Assembly (NCBI GenBank): GCA_035628995.1
Contig: DASPIR010000021.1
Span: forward strand, 59,859-123,858
Direction of reading: 5' to 3'
Source of the DNA: Clostridia bacterium
GTDB lineage: Bacteria; Bacillota; Clostridia; Lutisporales; Lutisporaceae
Length of the DNA stretch: 64,000 nucleotides
Under the pieces are notes generated by a model. That model searched no databases. It had not been told where the DNA came from and saw only the letters and a list, made by a program, of their open reading frames with translations. The position numbers and the translations under genes were made by a program. Of the stretch, positions 8,389-16,152 are shown one piece after another. Each line of letters begins with the position of its first letter. Position 1 is the stretch's first letter.

Positions 8389-8473
8389 TCCTATACTTTT
8401 TGCGAAATATCCTTTGTATTGTTCATTCAGATTTCACAAAAAGTTTCCTTAGTTGTTATTGAATTCGCACTAT
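8389..8473 (-). repeat. dispersed structured element, copy 1 (upstream of the MBL gene)
   Basis: Read on the minus strand, about 85 bases align almost without gaps to 38719-38804. Shared blocks include GTGCGAATTCAATAACAAC, AAGGAAACTTTTTG and TTTCGCAAAA, then GTATAGG merging into the Shine-Dalgarno. The arms TTTTGTGAAAT and ATTTCGCAAAA form an 11-bp hairpin with one G-U pair. Compared with copy 2, one base pair has changed from C-G to T-A with pairing preserved. Confidence 0.7.
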
Positions 8474-8662
8474 ACCCAATGTAAATACTTTTGTGCGCTC
8501 AATATAATATATCATAGGGTTATTTTGCTCAAATGCAAAACATATTATAAATATGCATGCTGTCCTAAATATATAGAGATATATGACATTTGTCCTTTAT
8601 TGGTTGAAGTTTTTGACTTATACTTTACTTATTAACAGAAGATAATGTAAAGGATGATGCAA

Positions 8663-9298
8663 ATGAGATATTTGGATATTGAAAACTGGAATAGAAAAGA
8701 GCATTACAACTATTTTAAGGAGTTCGATTATCCGCATTTCAGCATATGCGGCAATGTTGACATCACTGAATTCAGCCGGTTTGTGAAGGATAGCGGAAGT
8801 TCATTTTTTTTAGCCTTACTGTTTGCTTCGGTAAAGGCAGCCAACAATATCGAGGAATTTCGCTATAGAATAAGACAGGATAAAGTGGTGGTACATGATA
8901 AGGTAAGTCCCTCCTTTACAATGATGACCTCAAAAGAAGTATTCAGCTTTTGTACTGTGGAGTTTGAAGAGAATTACAATGAGTTTTATAGGAGCGCTTC
9001 CCGGGAAATAGAGAAAGCCAAAGACCAGATAAGTATCAAGGACGAGCCGGGACGGGATGATCTGCTGTATATCACAAGCATCCCATGGGTTTCTTTTACC
9101 AATATAACTCACCCGATTCAGATGAGACCCGTGGATAGCATTCCGAGAATATCCTGGGGGAAGTACTTTGAGGAGAACACAAAAGTGAAGCTGCCATTAT
9201 CGGTTCAGGCACATCATGCATTAGTTGATGGCGCCCATGTAGGGCAGTATTTTATGAGGCTTCAAGAAATACTTGATAGTCCAATGGCGCATTTTTAA
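8663..9298 (+). CDS. chloramphenicol acetyltransferase-like acyltransferase
   Basis: This protein of about 211 residues belongs to the type-A CAT fold. It has the catalytic block VQAHHALVDGAHVGQYF near the C-terminus (second His catalytic, Asp structural) and the family N-terminus (LDIENWNRKEHYNYF). The start at 8663 is chosen because AAAGGA lies 8 bases upstream; two earlier ATGs overlap that box. Chromosomal CAT-like proteins often do not confer chloramphenicol resistance, and the usual AVCDGFH pattern is altered here to ALVDGAH. The substrate is therefore open. Confidence 0.85.
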   Translation: MRYLDIENWNRKEHYNYFKEFDYPHFSICGNVDITEFSRFVKDSGSSFFLALLFASVKAANNIEEFRYRIRQDKVVVHDKVSPSFTMMTSKEVFSFCTVEFEENYNEFYRSASREIEKAKDQISIKDEPGRDDLLYITSIPWVSFTNITHPIQMRPVDSIPRISWGKYFEENTKVKLPLSVQAHHALVDGAHVGQYFMRLQEILDSPMAHF

Positions 9299-9376
9299 AT
9301 TAAGCAATTCACAATATAACTTGGCACACATTCTGTTTTATTACAATAAAATAGTAGCAAATAAACAAAATAGCAG

Positions 9377-9404
9377 TTGACATCTTAGGTCTATGTGCTA
9401 TAAT
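9377..9404 (+). promoter_or_regulatory. promoter of the aromatic amino acid operon leader
   Basis: TTGACA at 9377-9382, a 16-base spacer, and TATAAT at 9399-9404 preceded by TGTGC (extended -10). Both hexamers are perfect. Confidence 0.85.
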
Positions 9405-9453
9405 CGATAGAAATACCTTGATTCAGAATATTTAAAGTTTGGAGATTTGTGCA

Positions 9454-9621
9454 ATGAATAATTTATTGGGAAAGGGAATAAGCGGAATATATTACTTTAG
9501 CTTTAGCCTGTGCTTTTATTTTAGCATCGGTTATTTTGCTTGCAAAAAAGAATATGTTCCTTTTCTTAATGAGTTTATAAAAGCCAAGCACATTATATAT
9601 AGAAAACCTCTGTATATATGA
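9454..9621 (+). CDS. Phe/Tyr-rich leader peptide (putative attenuator peptide)
   Basis: A 55-codon ORF lies between a perfect promoter and a strong terminator, upstream of the aromatic operon. A TGGAG box sits 10 bases before the ATG. Codons 13-28 (9490-9537) encode nine Tyr or Phe residues out of sixteen (YYFSFSLCFYFSIGYF). This is the hallmark of a leader peptide that senses charged tRNA-Phe/tRNA-Tyr by ribosome stalling, as in E. coli pheA, and the operon downstream makes these two amino acids. It is longer than classic leader peptides. The alternative is a real one-pass membrane protein that happens to be aromatic. Confidence 0.6.
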   Translation: MNNLLGKGISGIYYFSFSLCFYFSIGYFACKKEYVPFLNEFIKAKHIIYRKPLYI

Positions 9622-9650
9622 AAAAGCGACCGTTGCAAATAAGGCTCATT
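9568..9650 (+). promoter_or_regulatory. possible antiterminator pairing in the aro leader
   Basis: AATGAGTTT at 9568-9576 can pair over nine contiguous bases (two G-U) with AGGCTCATT at 9642-9650, which is the 5' arm and loop of the terminator. This segment starts about 30 bases after the aromatic codon cluster, so it would be free when a ribosome stalls there. Seen as complementarity only. Confidence 0.45.
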
Positions 9651-9667
9651 AGAGCCTTATTTTTTTT
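9639..9667 (+). terminator. attenuator terminator upstream of aroF
   Basis: A 9-bp ATAAGGCTC/GAGCCTTAT stem with an ATTA loop, followed by eight T residues. It sits between the leader peptide and the DAHP synthase gene. Confidence 0.9.
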
Positions 9668-9739
9668 ATACTTCTGACGGCACAAGGCTATTTTTACAAA
9701 ATGCTTTGATGTTACATACTAATTTAAAGGAGGGTTATC

Positions 9740-10753
9740 ATGGTGATAGTAATGAGAGCAGATGCTCCAGTAAAAGAAATCGAAAAGATAAAGGAAAGGC
9801 TGGAAGCGGGGAACCACAAGGTAAGTGTAATAGAGGGCACAGATTATTGCGTGCTCGGTATTATAGGAGACACGACAGAAATAGATACAAATGAAATCGA
9901 AGCAAATGAATATGTAGAAAAGGTCATGAAGGTTCAGCAGAGCTACAAGCTTGCAAACAGAATGTTCCACAGAGACAACTCAGTGATAAGGGTAGGGGAT
10001 AGGACTATTGGCGGTCAGGATCTGGCCGTAATAGCAGGTCCTTGCTCAGTAGAGAGTGAAGATCAGATATTGGAGCTGGCAAAAAGAGTGAAAGAGTGCG
10101 GAGCAGGATTTTTAAGAGGAGGTGCATTCAAACCCCGTACATCTCCTTACAGCTTCCAAGGCATGAAACTTGAAGGACTTGAGCTTTTGAAGCTTGCCAG
10201 GGAGGAAACCGGCCTTCTGATTGTAACAGAGATTATGTCTGCGGATATGATAGATAAATTCGTAGAAGATGTGGATGTAATACAGGTAGGCGCAAGGAAT
10301 ATGCAGAATTATGAGCTTCTGAAGGAGCTTGGAAGGACCACAAAGCCTATACTTTTAAAACGAGGACTGTCTGCAACAATAGAAGAGCTGCTTATGTCAG
10401 CGGAGTATATAATGTCTGAGGGAAACGGCAATGTAATACTTTGTGAAAGAGGTATAAGAACCTTTGAGACCTATACAAGGAACACTTTGGATATTAGTGC
10501 GGTTCTGGCAATCAAAAAACTCAGCCATTTACCTGTTATAGTTGATCCAAGCCATGCGGCAGGCTTGTGGTGGATGGTTGAAGCCCTTGCAAAAGCATCG
10601 GTAGCAGTGGGCGCAGATGGAATTATGATAGAAGTCCATAATGATCCTGCAAATGCTAAGTGTGATGGACAACAATCCATTAAACCGGAAAGGTTCAGAG
10701 CATTGATGGAGGATATAACCGCTATGGCAGGCTCGCTGAGAAGAATTATTTAG
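9740..10753 (+). CDS. aroF: 3-deoxy-7-phosphoheptulonate (DAHP) synthase, type I-beta
   Basis: This 337-residue enzyme condenses phosphoenolpyruvate and erythrose-4-phosphate, the entry step of the shikimate pathway. Residues 1 to about 70 form the extra ferredoxin-like regulatory domain of the AroF/KDO8P-type enzymes. The barrel follows with GPCSVES (about 96-102), RGGAFKPRTSPYSFQG, QVGARNMQN, LLKRG and DPSHAAG. AAAGGAGGG precedes the ATG. It is the first structural gene after the attenuator, so the whole pathway would respond to the leader. Confidence 0.95.
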   Translation: MVIVMRADAPVKEIEKIKERLEAGNHKVSVIEGTDYCVLGIIGDTTEIDTNEIEANEYVEKVMKVQQSYKLANRMFHRDNSVIRVGDRTIGGQDLAVIAGPCSVESEDQILELAKRVKECGAGFLRGGAFKPRTSPYSFQGMKLEGLELLKLAREETGLLIVTEIMSADMIDKFVEDVDVIQVGARNMQNYELLKELGRTTKPILLKRGLSATIEELLMSAEYIMSEGNGNVILCERGIRTFETYTRNTLDISAVLAIKKLSHLPVIVDPSHAAGLWWMVEALAKASVAVGADGIMIEVHNDPANAKCDGQQSIKPERFRALMEDITAMAGSLRRII

Positions 10754-10814
10754 CGGTAGGCTGCAAATATAGAAATTGAAATATTATAAGTAAATTTTAT
10801 CTCAGTTTGGGGGA

Positions 10815-11678
10815 ATGAAATTGGAAGAAGGCAGCTTTAGAAGAAATATCGCGGTAGTAGGCTTAGGGTTGATAGGCGGGTCCTATGCCATGGCTTTGAG
10901 ACAGCATAAGGCAGGAAGAATATTCGGAATCGATATAGACGAGAGAGTGCTGGATAAAGCAGTCAACTGTGGAATTATAGACGAGGGTGCAATTGATTGT
11001 GAAGCAATATTATACAAGTCGGATATCGTAATAATTGCTCTCTATCCCCGAGATACAATTGAATTTATTGAGAAAAGTGCCAAGTATCTCAAACCTGGAA
11101 CAATAATTACCGATACCTGTGGTATCAAGCAGCCAATAATTGATGCTGCAAAGAAAAGCTTGCCGGGAAATGTGGAGTTTGTGGGCGGACATCCAATGGC
11201 GGGCAATGAGTTTCAGGGCTTTGATGCTGCGTCGCGGGAGCTCTTTTTTAACACTAACTATATTATCACACCCCATGAAAGTAATACTGAAGAGGGAATA
11301 ATGGCTGTCGAAGGGCTGGCTGCTGCAATAGGCTGCAAGTGTGTGACCAGAATAGACCCAGAGGCCCATGACCAGATGATATCTTTTACAAGCCAGCTTC
11401 CGCACGCTGTTGCCATATCATTTGCAAACCTTATAACCGGCAAGAAGGACATGAGTGCTTTTACCGGACGCAGCTTCAATGATGCCACCAGGGTTGCAGC
11501 CTTGAACAAGGAGCTCTGGACTCAAATATTCATGATGAATAAAACGAATATTATAGATAGAATAGGGGATATGGAAAAAATGCTGCAGGAATTGAAGAAT
11601 GCTATAAATGAAAAGGATGAAAGCAGCCTTCATATATTATTCGACAATGCCATCAGAGAAAAAAAGGAGATAGGATAG
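10815..11678 (+). CDS. tyrA: prephenate dehydrogenase
   Basis: This 287-residue NAD-dependent enzyme makes 4-hydroxyphenylpyruvate for tyrosine. A Rossmann motif VGLGLIGGSYA lies at about 15-25. DTCGIKQPI, GGHPMAGNEFQGF and the SQLPHAVA active-site region follow. It has no C-terminal ACT domain, so feedback control may rest on transcription rather than allostery. It follows aroF by 61 bases in the same direction and is part of the aromatic operon. Confidence 0.94.
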   Translation: MKLEEGSFRRNIAVVGLGLIGGSYAMALRQHKAGRIFGIDIDERVLDKAVNCGIIDEGAIDCEAILYKSDIVIIALYPRDTIEFIEKSAKYLKPGTIITDTCGIKQPIIDAAKKSLPGNVEFVGGHPMAGNEFQGFDAASRELFFNTNYIITPHESNTEEGIMAVEGLAAAIGCKCVTRIDPEAHDQMISFTSQLPHAVAISFANLITGKKDMSAFTGRSFNDATRVAALNKELWTQIFMMNKTNIIDRIGDMEKMLQELKNAINEKDESSLHILFDNAIREKKEIG

Positions 11679-11786
11679 ATGAGAGCTTTTGCAGGAATAT
11701 TTGAGGCTTTTGTCAAATTCAACATGAAAGGTGAGTTATGCATTTATAAAAGGAATAAGGGCGAAGAGCTGGAAAGCTTTATATAG
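11679..11786 (+). CDS. 35-residue ORF between tyrA and aroA, unknown
   Basis: An ATG directly abuts the tyrA stop codon, and AGGAG lies 9 bases upstream. The ORF encodes MRAFAGIFEAFVKF and a polar tail (CIYKRNKGEELESFI), and ends 12 bases before aroA, where its last codons contain the aroA ribosome binding site. It may be a small protein or merely a translational coupler for aroA. No family recognised. Confidence 0.4.
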   Translation: MRAFAGIFEAFVKFNMKGELCIYKRNKGEELESFI

Positions 11787-11798
11787 GAGGATGCGGCA

Positions 11799-13076
11799 AT
11801 GAAGGAAGTTACTATTTATCCGGGCAGTCTTGCCGGTGAGGTTTTGATACCACCGTCAAAAAGTATGAGCCATAGAGCGATAATATGTGCCGGGCTCTCA
11901 GAAGGAGTAAGCACTATAAATAATGCAGGAGTGTCTCAAGATATTGAAGCGACCTGCGAAGCTATGAAGGGTTTCGGTATAATAGTTGATAAAGAAGCCT
12001 CCTCGCTGAGGATAAAGGGGAATGCTGCTCTTGAGCTTAACAACTCCCGGATAGACTGCCGTGAGTCGGGATCTACCTTGAGATTTATTATACCAATTGC
12101 AGCTTTGACTGGTAAACCTGTGACTTTCTGCGGAGAGGGGAAGCTAATTGAAAGGTCTTTGATGCCTTACTACAAAATTTTTGAGAAACAGGGGATAAAA
12201 TATGAGACTGACTGTGGAAAACTGCCTCTCTGCATCAATGGCAGGCTGACCTCCGGAGAATTTCAGCTGGAGGGAAATATCAGCTCTCAGTTCATTAGCG
12301 GCTTGATGTTTGCGCTTCCACTGCTGGAGGGCGATTCACAGATAATGATAACCAATGAATTGGAGTCAAAATCATATATAGACCTGACAATAAAGGCTTT
12401 AAAAGGGTTTTCAATTTACATAGAGAATCATGATTATAAAACTTTTATTGTAAAAGGAAAGCAAAAATATAGAGCAATGAACTATTCTGTTGAGGGAGAT
12501 TTTTCCCAAGCTGCTTTTTGGCTGGCAGCAGGAGCACTAGGGTCGGAGCTGGTATGCAAGGGGCTTGATATGGAATCGCTGCAGGGTGATAAGTCGGTGT
12601 TGGATATAATAGGTGAAATGGGAGGCCGAATAGTTGTAGACGGGGATACTGCAAGGTCACTGACCGCTGATACGAAAGGAACAGTTATTGATGCCTCACA
12701 GTGTCCGGATTTGGTTCCGATATTGGCTGTGCTGGGAGCACTGAGTGAGGGAAGGACAGAAATAGTAAATGCGCAGAGACTGCGATTGAAGGAATCCGAT
12801 AGGCTGAGGGCTATAAGCAGCGAGCTTGGCAAGCTGGGAGCCTGCATTATGGAAAAGTCGGATGGCTTGATAATTGAAGGTAGGAAGGGCCTCTGCGGTG
12901 GAAGTGTTGACAGCTGGAATGACCATAGAATTGCAATGGCTTTGGCTGTAGCAGCTACAAGGTGCGAAGAGCCGGTAATAATAAGCAATGCTTCCTGCGT
13001 GAAAAAGTCCTATCCTGATTTCTGGGAGCATTATAAAGCATTAGGAGGAAGAATCAATGAGCGGAATATGGGGTAA
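11799..13076 (+). CDS. aroA: 3-phosphoshikimate 1-carboxyvinyltransferase (EPSP synthase)
   Basis: This 425-residue enzyme transfers the enolpyruvyl group of PEP to shikimate-3-phosphate. The motifs are PPSKSMSHRAIICAG (substrate lysine and serine, about 18-32), ESGSTLRFIIPIAAL, SSQFISGLMFALP, RLRLKESDRL and DHRIAMALAVA. Full length. A TAGGAGG box lies before the ATG. Its end overlaps the start of aroC by 20 bases, implying translational coupling. Confidence 0.96.
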   Translation: MKEVTIYPGSLAGEVLIPPSKSMSHRAIICAGLSEGVSTINNAGVSQDIEATCEAMKGFGIIVDKEASSLRIKGNAALELNNSRIDCRESGSTLRFIIPIAALTGKPVTFCGEGKLIERSLMPYYKIFEKQGIKYETDCGKLPLCINGRLTSGEFQLEGNISSQFISGLMFALPLLEGDSQIMITNELESKSYIDLTIKALKGFSIYIENHDYKTFIVKGKQKYRAMNYSVEGDFSQAAFWLAAGALGSELVCKGLDMESLQGDKSVLDIIGEMGGRIVVDGDTARSLTADTKGTVIDASQCPDLVPILAVLGALSEGRTEIVNAQRLRLKESDRLRAISSELGKLGACIMEKSDGLIIEGRKGLCGGSVDSWNDHRIAMALAVAATRCEEPVIISNASCVKKSYPDFWEHYKALGGRINERNMG

Positions 13077-14145
13077 CAGCATCAAAATATCAATATTCGG
13101 AGAGTCCCATGGTAAAGCGATAGGAATAACTATTGACGGCTTAAAGGCTGGAATCCTTCTGGACTTTGATTATATAAAGAAGGAAATGCAGAGGAGAGCC
13201 CCCGGGAATAATGAGTATTCCACTCCTCGTACGGAAGAGGACGAGTATGAGGTAATAAGCGGCTGCTTTGAAGGTAGAACTACAGGGACTCCTTTATGCG
13301 CAATGATTTATAATACAAATAAGAAATCCGAAGACTACGCGAAGCTTAAGAATATAATGAGGCCTTCTCACGGTGACTACACAGGATATGTGAAATACAG
13401 CGGCTTCAATGACTATAGAGGCGGAGGCCACTTTTCGGGGAGGCTCACTGCACCGTTGGTTTTTGCGGGGGCAATATGCAGACAGCTTCTGGAAAGCAGG
13501 GGAATAACCATAGGCAGTCACATAAAGAGTATAGGTGAAGAGCAAGATGAGAGTTTTGATGCTGTCAGTGTTGAAGCAAGTACATTAAAGATACTGGGAA
13601 GCAAAGCTTTTCCGGTGTTGAATGCAAAAAGTGAAGCTCTCATGAAAGCGGTTATTGCCCGAGCTATGGAGCAAAGAGACTCAGTGGGTGGTGTTGTAGA
13701 AGCTGCAGTACTGGGTCTGGAACCTGGTATAGGAGAACCCTTCTTTGATTCGGCAGAAAGTACTTTAGCTCACCTTATATTTTCCATTCCGGGGGTAAAG
13801 GGTCTTGAGTTTGGAGCAGGCTTTGATATATCAAGTATGAACGGTTCAAAAGCGAATGATGAATATTATATGGATGGAGAGAAAATAAGAACATACAGCA
13901 ACAACAACGGGGGAATACTTGGGGGGATTACCGATGGAATGCCTTTAATATTCAGGGCTGCCTTCAAGCCTACACCCTCGATTGGCAGATTGCAAAGAAC
14001 AATTGATATAGAGAAAAGAGAAAATACTGAAATAGAAGTGCAGGGAAGGCATGATCCGTGCATTGTACCAAGGGCAATACCTGTAGTGGAGGCTGTTGCT
14101 GCTATTGCGCTGTTTGATCTTATAATGCAGTTTGAGCGAAAATGA
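13057..14145 (+). CDS. aroC: chorismate synthase
   Basis: This 362-residue FMN-dependent lyase makes chorismate from EPSP. Signature motifs are FGESHGKAIGITIDG (about 10-24), RPSHGDYTGYVKY, GGGHFSGRLTAPLVFAG and GRHDPCIVPRAIPVVEA. The start lies inside the end of aroA, with TTAGGAGGA upstream. The next gene begins near or before the aroC stop, so the run aroA-aroC-pheA-aroE is tightly packed. Confidence 0.96.
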   Translation: MSGIWGNSIKISIFGESHGKAIGITIDGLKAGILLDFDYIKKEMQRRAPGNNEYSTPRTEEDEYEVISGCFEGRTTGTPLCAMIYNTNKKSEDYAKLKNIMRPSHGDYTGYVKYSGFNDYRGGGHFSGRLTAPLVFAGAICRQLLESRGITIGSHIKSIGEEQDESFDAVSVEASTLKILGSKAFPVLNAKSEALMKAVIARAMEQRDSVGGVVEAAVLGLEPGIGEPFFDSAESTLAHLIFSIPGVKGLEFGAGFDISSMNGSKANDEYYMDGEKIRTYSNNNGGILGGITDGMPLIFRAAFKPTPSIGRLQRTIDIEKRENTEIEVQGRHDPCIVPRAIPVVEAVAAIALFDLIMQFERK

Positions 14146-15304
14146 ATGTAAAGAGGATGTGTTTTTGTTGGGTGAACTTGGAATATTGAGACAGAAGCTA
14201 AATGAAGTTGATGAAAAGCTTGTGGGCTTGTTTATAGAAAGAATGGAGCTTGTCACTAAGGTTGGCGAGTATAAAGCAGAGAAAAATCTGAAGGTATATG
14301 ATCCAGTGAGAGAAAAAGAGATTATTGAAAGGTTTGCCAACGGAGTTAAAGTAGATTTTGATATAAAATATGTGGAGCAATTTCTGGAGAATCTTATGTT
14401 CTTAAGCAGGAAAGCCCAAGTAGATATAATAGGCAGGAAAAAGGAGCCTATTAAGTTTGAAAGCCCCAATGCAGCCATAACAATAGGCTATCAGGGAATG
14501 CCGGGCTGCTACAGTCAGCAGACAGGGCTTGAATACTTCGGGGAAGAGATTGGGACCGTGAGCTGTCACAGCTTCAGAGATGTTTTTGAAGCACTTGCAA
14601 AAGGGACGGTGCAATACGGTATTCTTCCAATAGAAAATTCTACTTCCGGTAGTATCAATGATGTCTACGACTTGCTTAGAGAGTATGAATTTTATATCAT
14701 AGGTGAAAAATGTCTGAATGTGGAGCACTGCCTTTTGGCAGTGGAAGGTGCAGACTTGGCCGATATAAGGGAGGTTTACAGTCACCAGCAGGGGCTGATA
14801 CAGTGCAGCCGCTACCTTTCGGAGCGGCCTGAATGGAAGCAGGTACCCTATTTTGATACTGCAGGAAGTGCAGAGTATGTTGCTAAGGAAGGTTTGAAAT
14901 CCAAAGCATGTATTGCAGGTGATAAGGCGGCTTCAGTATACGGTCTCAGTGTAATCAGTCAGAATATCCAGGATAACAGAAACAACAGCACCAGATTTGT
15001 GATTATAAGCAAAGAGATGCTTGAAGATGAAAAGGCCGATAAAATAAGCGTGGTACTCAGCGTGCCGCATAGACCGGGAACTCTTTACGGAATACTAAGG
15101 CATTTTGCAAAGGGCAATTGCAATCTGATGAAGATTGAGTCCAGGCCTTTGGAGGGTAAAGCATGGGAGTATTTCTTCTATATAGATTTTAGCGGAAATG
15201 TAAATGAAGAAAGCACCAGAAGTATTCTGGCTGATATAGAAAAAGAAAGTTCATTTTTTAGATTGCTTGGCAATTATAGAAGTGAGGATGGCTGCAGATT
15301 ATGA
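14132..15304 (+). CDS. pheA: bifunctional chorismate mutase / prephenate dehydratase
   Basis: This protein of about 390 residues is the phenylalanine-branch enzyme. An AroQ-type chorismate mutase helix bundle (about 15-95, LRQKLNEVDEKLVGLFIERM) is followed by the prephenate dehydratase domain (about 110-290, ending in the catalytic NNSTRFVII). A C-terminal ACT domain carries the Phe-binding motif ESRPLEG, so allosteric inhibition by Phe is expected. The start is uncertain: the TTG at 14132 overlaps aroC by 14 bases, whereas TTG at 14165 is 8 bases after AAGAGG and would avoid the overlap. Confidence 0.94.
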   Translation: MSENECKEDVFLLGELGILRQKLNEVDEKLVGLFIERMELVTKVGEYKAEKNLKVYDPVREKEIIERFANGVKVDFDIKYVEQFLENLMFLSRKAQVDIIGRKKEPIKFESPNAAITIGYQGMPGCYSQQTGLEYFGEEIGTVSCHSFRDVFEALAKGTVQYGILPIENSTSGSINDVYDLLREYEFYIIGEKCLNVEHCLLAVEGADLADIREVYSHQQGLIQCSRYLSERPEWKQVPYFDTAGSAEYVAKEGLKSKACIAGDKAASVYGLSVISQNIQDNRNNSTRFVIISKEMLEDEKADKISVVLSVPHRPGTLYGILRHFAKGNCNLMKIESRPLEGKAWEYFFYIDFSGNVNEESTRSILADIEKESSFFRLLGNYRSEDGCRL

Positions 15305-16092
15305 AGAATGTTTATGGGTTGATCGGAGAGAAGCTTGGGCATAGCTTTTCTCCGCAAATACACGGTGAGATATTCAAAAAACTAGGAATAAAAGGAGAAT
15401 ACAAGCTTTTTGAACTAAAGGAGGAAGAACTTAAGTCGGCGGTTCTGGAGCATAAGAATCAGGGCATCAAGGGCTTGAATGTCACGGTGCCATATAAAAT
15501 AAGAATTATGGCTTGTCTTGATGTGATTTCAACTGAAGCGGAAAAAATCGGTGCAGTAAATACAATATCACTGAACAATGGTGTACTCACAGGGTATAAC
15601 ACAGATTACAACGGGTTTGGGATGTCACTTGCACGGAGTCGGGTAGAGATAAATGGTAAAAGTGCAGTCATCTTGGGCACTGGTGGAGCTTCTAAGGCAG
15701 TAGCGCACTATCTTATAGATAATGGTGCAAAAAGCATCACATATGTCAGTAGAAATCCCGGTGCTGGAGCTAAAAGCTATGATGAAGCAGCAAGTTTGAA
15801 GGGGGATATGATAATAAACTGCACCCCCTGTGGAATGTATCCCAGAGTGGATGTGTCACCGATTCCTTATGAAATATTCAAGGGGTTTGGTACCGCAGTA
15901 GATTTAATTTATAACCCTGAGGAAACGGTATTTTTGAAGCAGGCTAAGGAAAATGGGCTGAAGACGGTAAACGGACTTTATATGCTTGTAGGTCAGGCTG
16001 TTGCAGCTCAGGAAATTTGGAATGGAATCAGGCTTTCTGAAGCACAGGTAGATGAGATATATCAATGCGTAAAGCATCTTACAGGGAAATAA
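15301..16092 (+). CDS. aroE: shikimate dehydrogenase
   Basis: This 263-residue NADP-dependent enzyme reduces 3-dehydroshikimate. Motifs are GEKLGHSFSPQIHGEIF, GLNVTVPYK (catalytic lysine), NTDYNGFG and the dinucleotide loop GTGGASKAV (about 124-132). Its ATG overlaps the pheA stop as ATGA. It is the last gene of the operon, followed by a strong terminator. The remaining shikimate genes (aroB, aroD, aroK) are not in the window. Confidence 0.95.
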   Translation: MKNVYGLIGEKLGHSFSPQIHGEIFKKLGIKGEYKLFELKEEELKSAVLEHKNQGIKGLNVTVPYKIRIMACLDVISTEAEKIGAVNTISLNNGVLTGYNTDYNGFGMSLARSRVEINGKSAVILGTGGASKAVAHYLIDNGAKSITYVSRNPGAGAKSYDEAASLKGDMIINCTPCGMYPRVDVSPIPYEIFKGFGTAVDLIYNPEETVFLKQAKENGLKTVNGLYMLVGQAVAAQEIWNGIRLSEAQVDEIYQCVKHLTGK

Positions 16093-16105
16093 AGAATTAT
16101 AACAA

Positions 16106-16147
16106 AGCAACCCCGCAGAGGTTATTTCATCTGCGGGGTTGTTTATT
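16106..16147. terminator. terminator after aroE
   Basis: A GC-rich stem of at least 12 bp (CAACCCCGCAGA with TCTGCGGGGTTG), then TTTATTT. It lies between convergent genes. Confidence 0.85.
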
Positions 16148-16152
16148 TAAGG

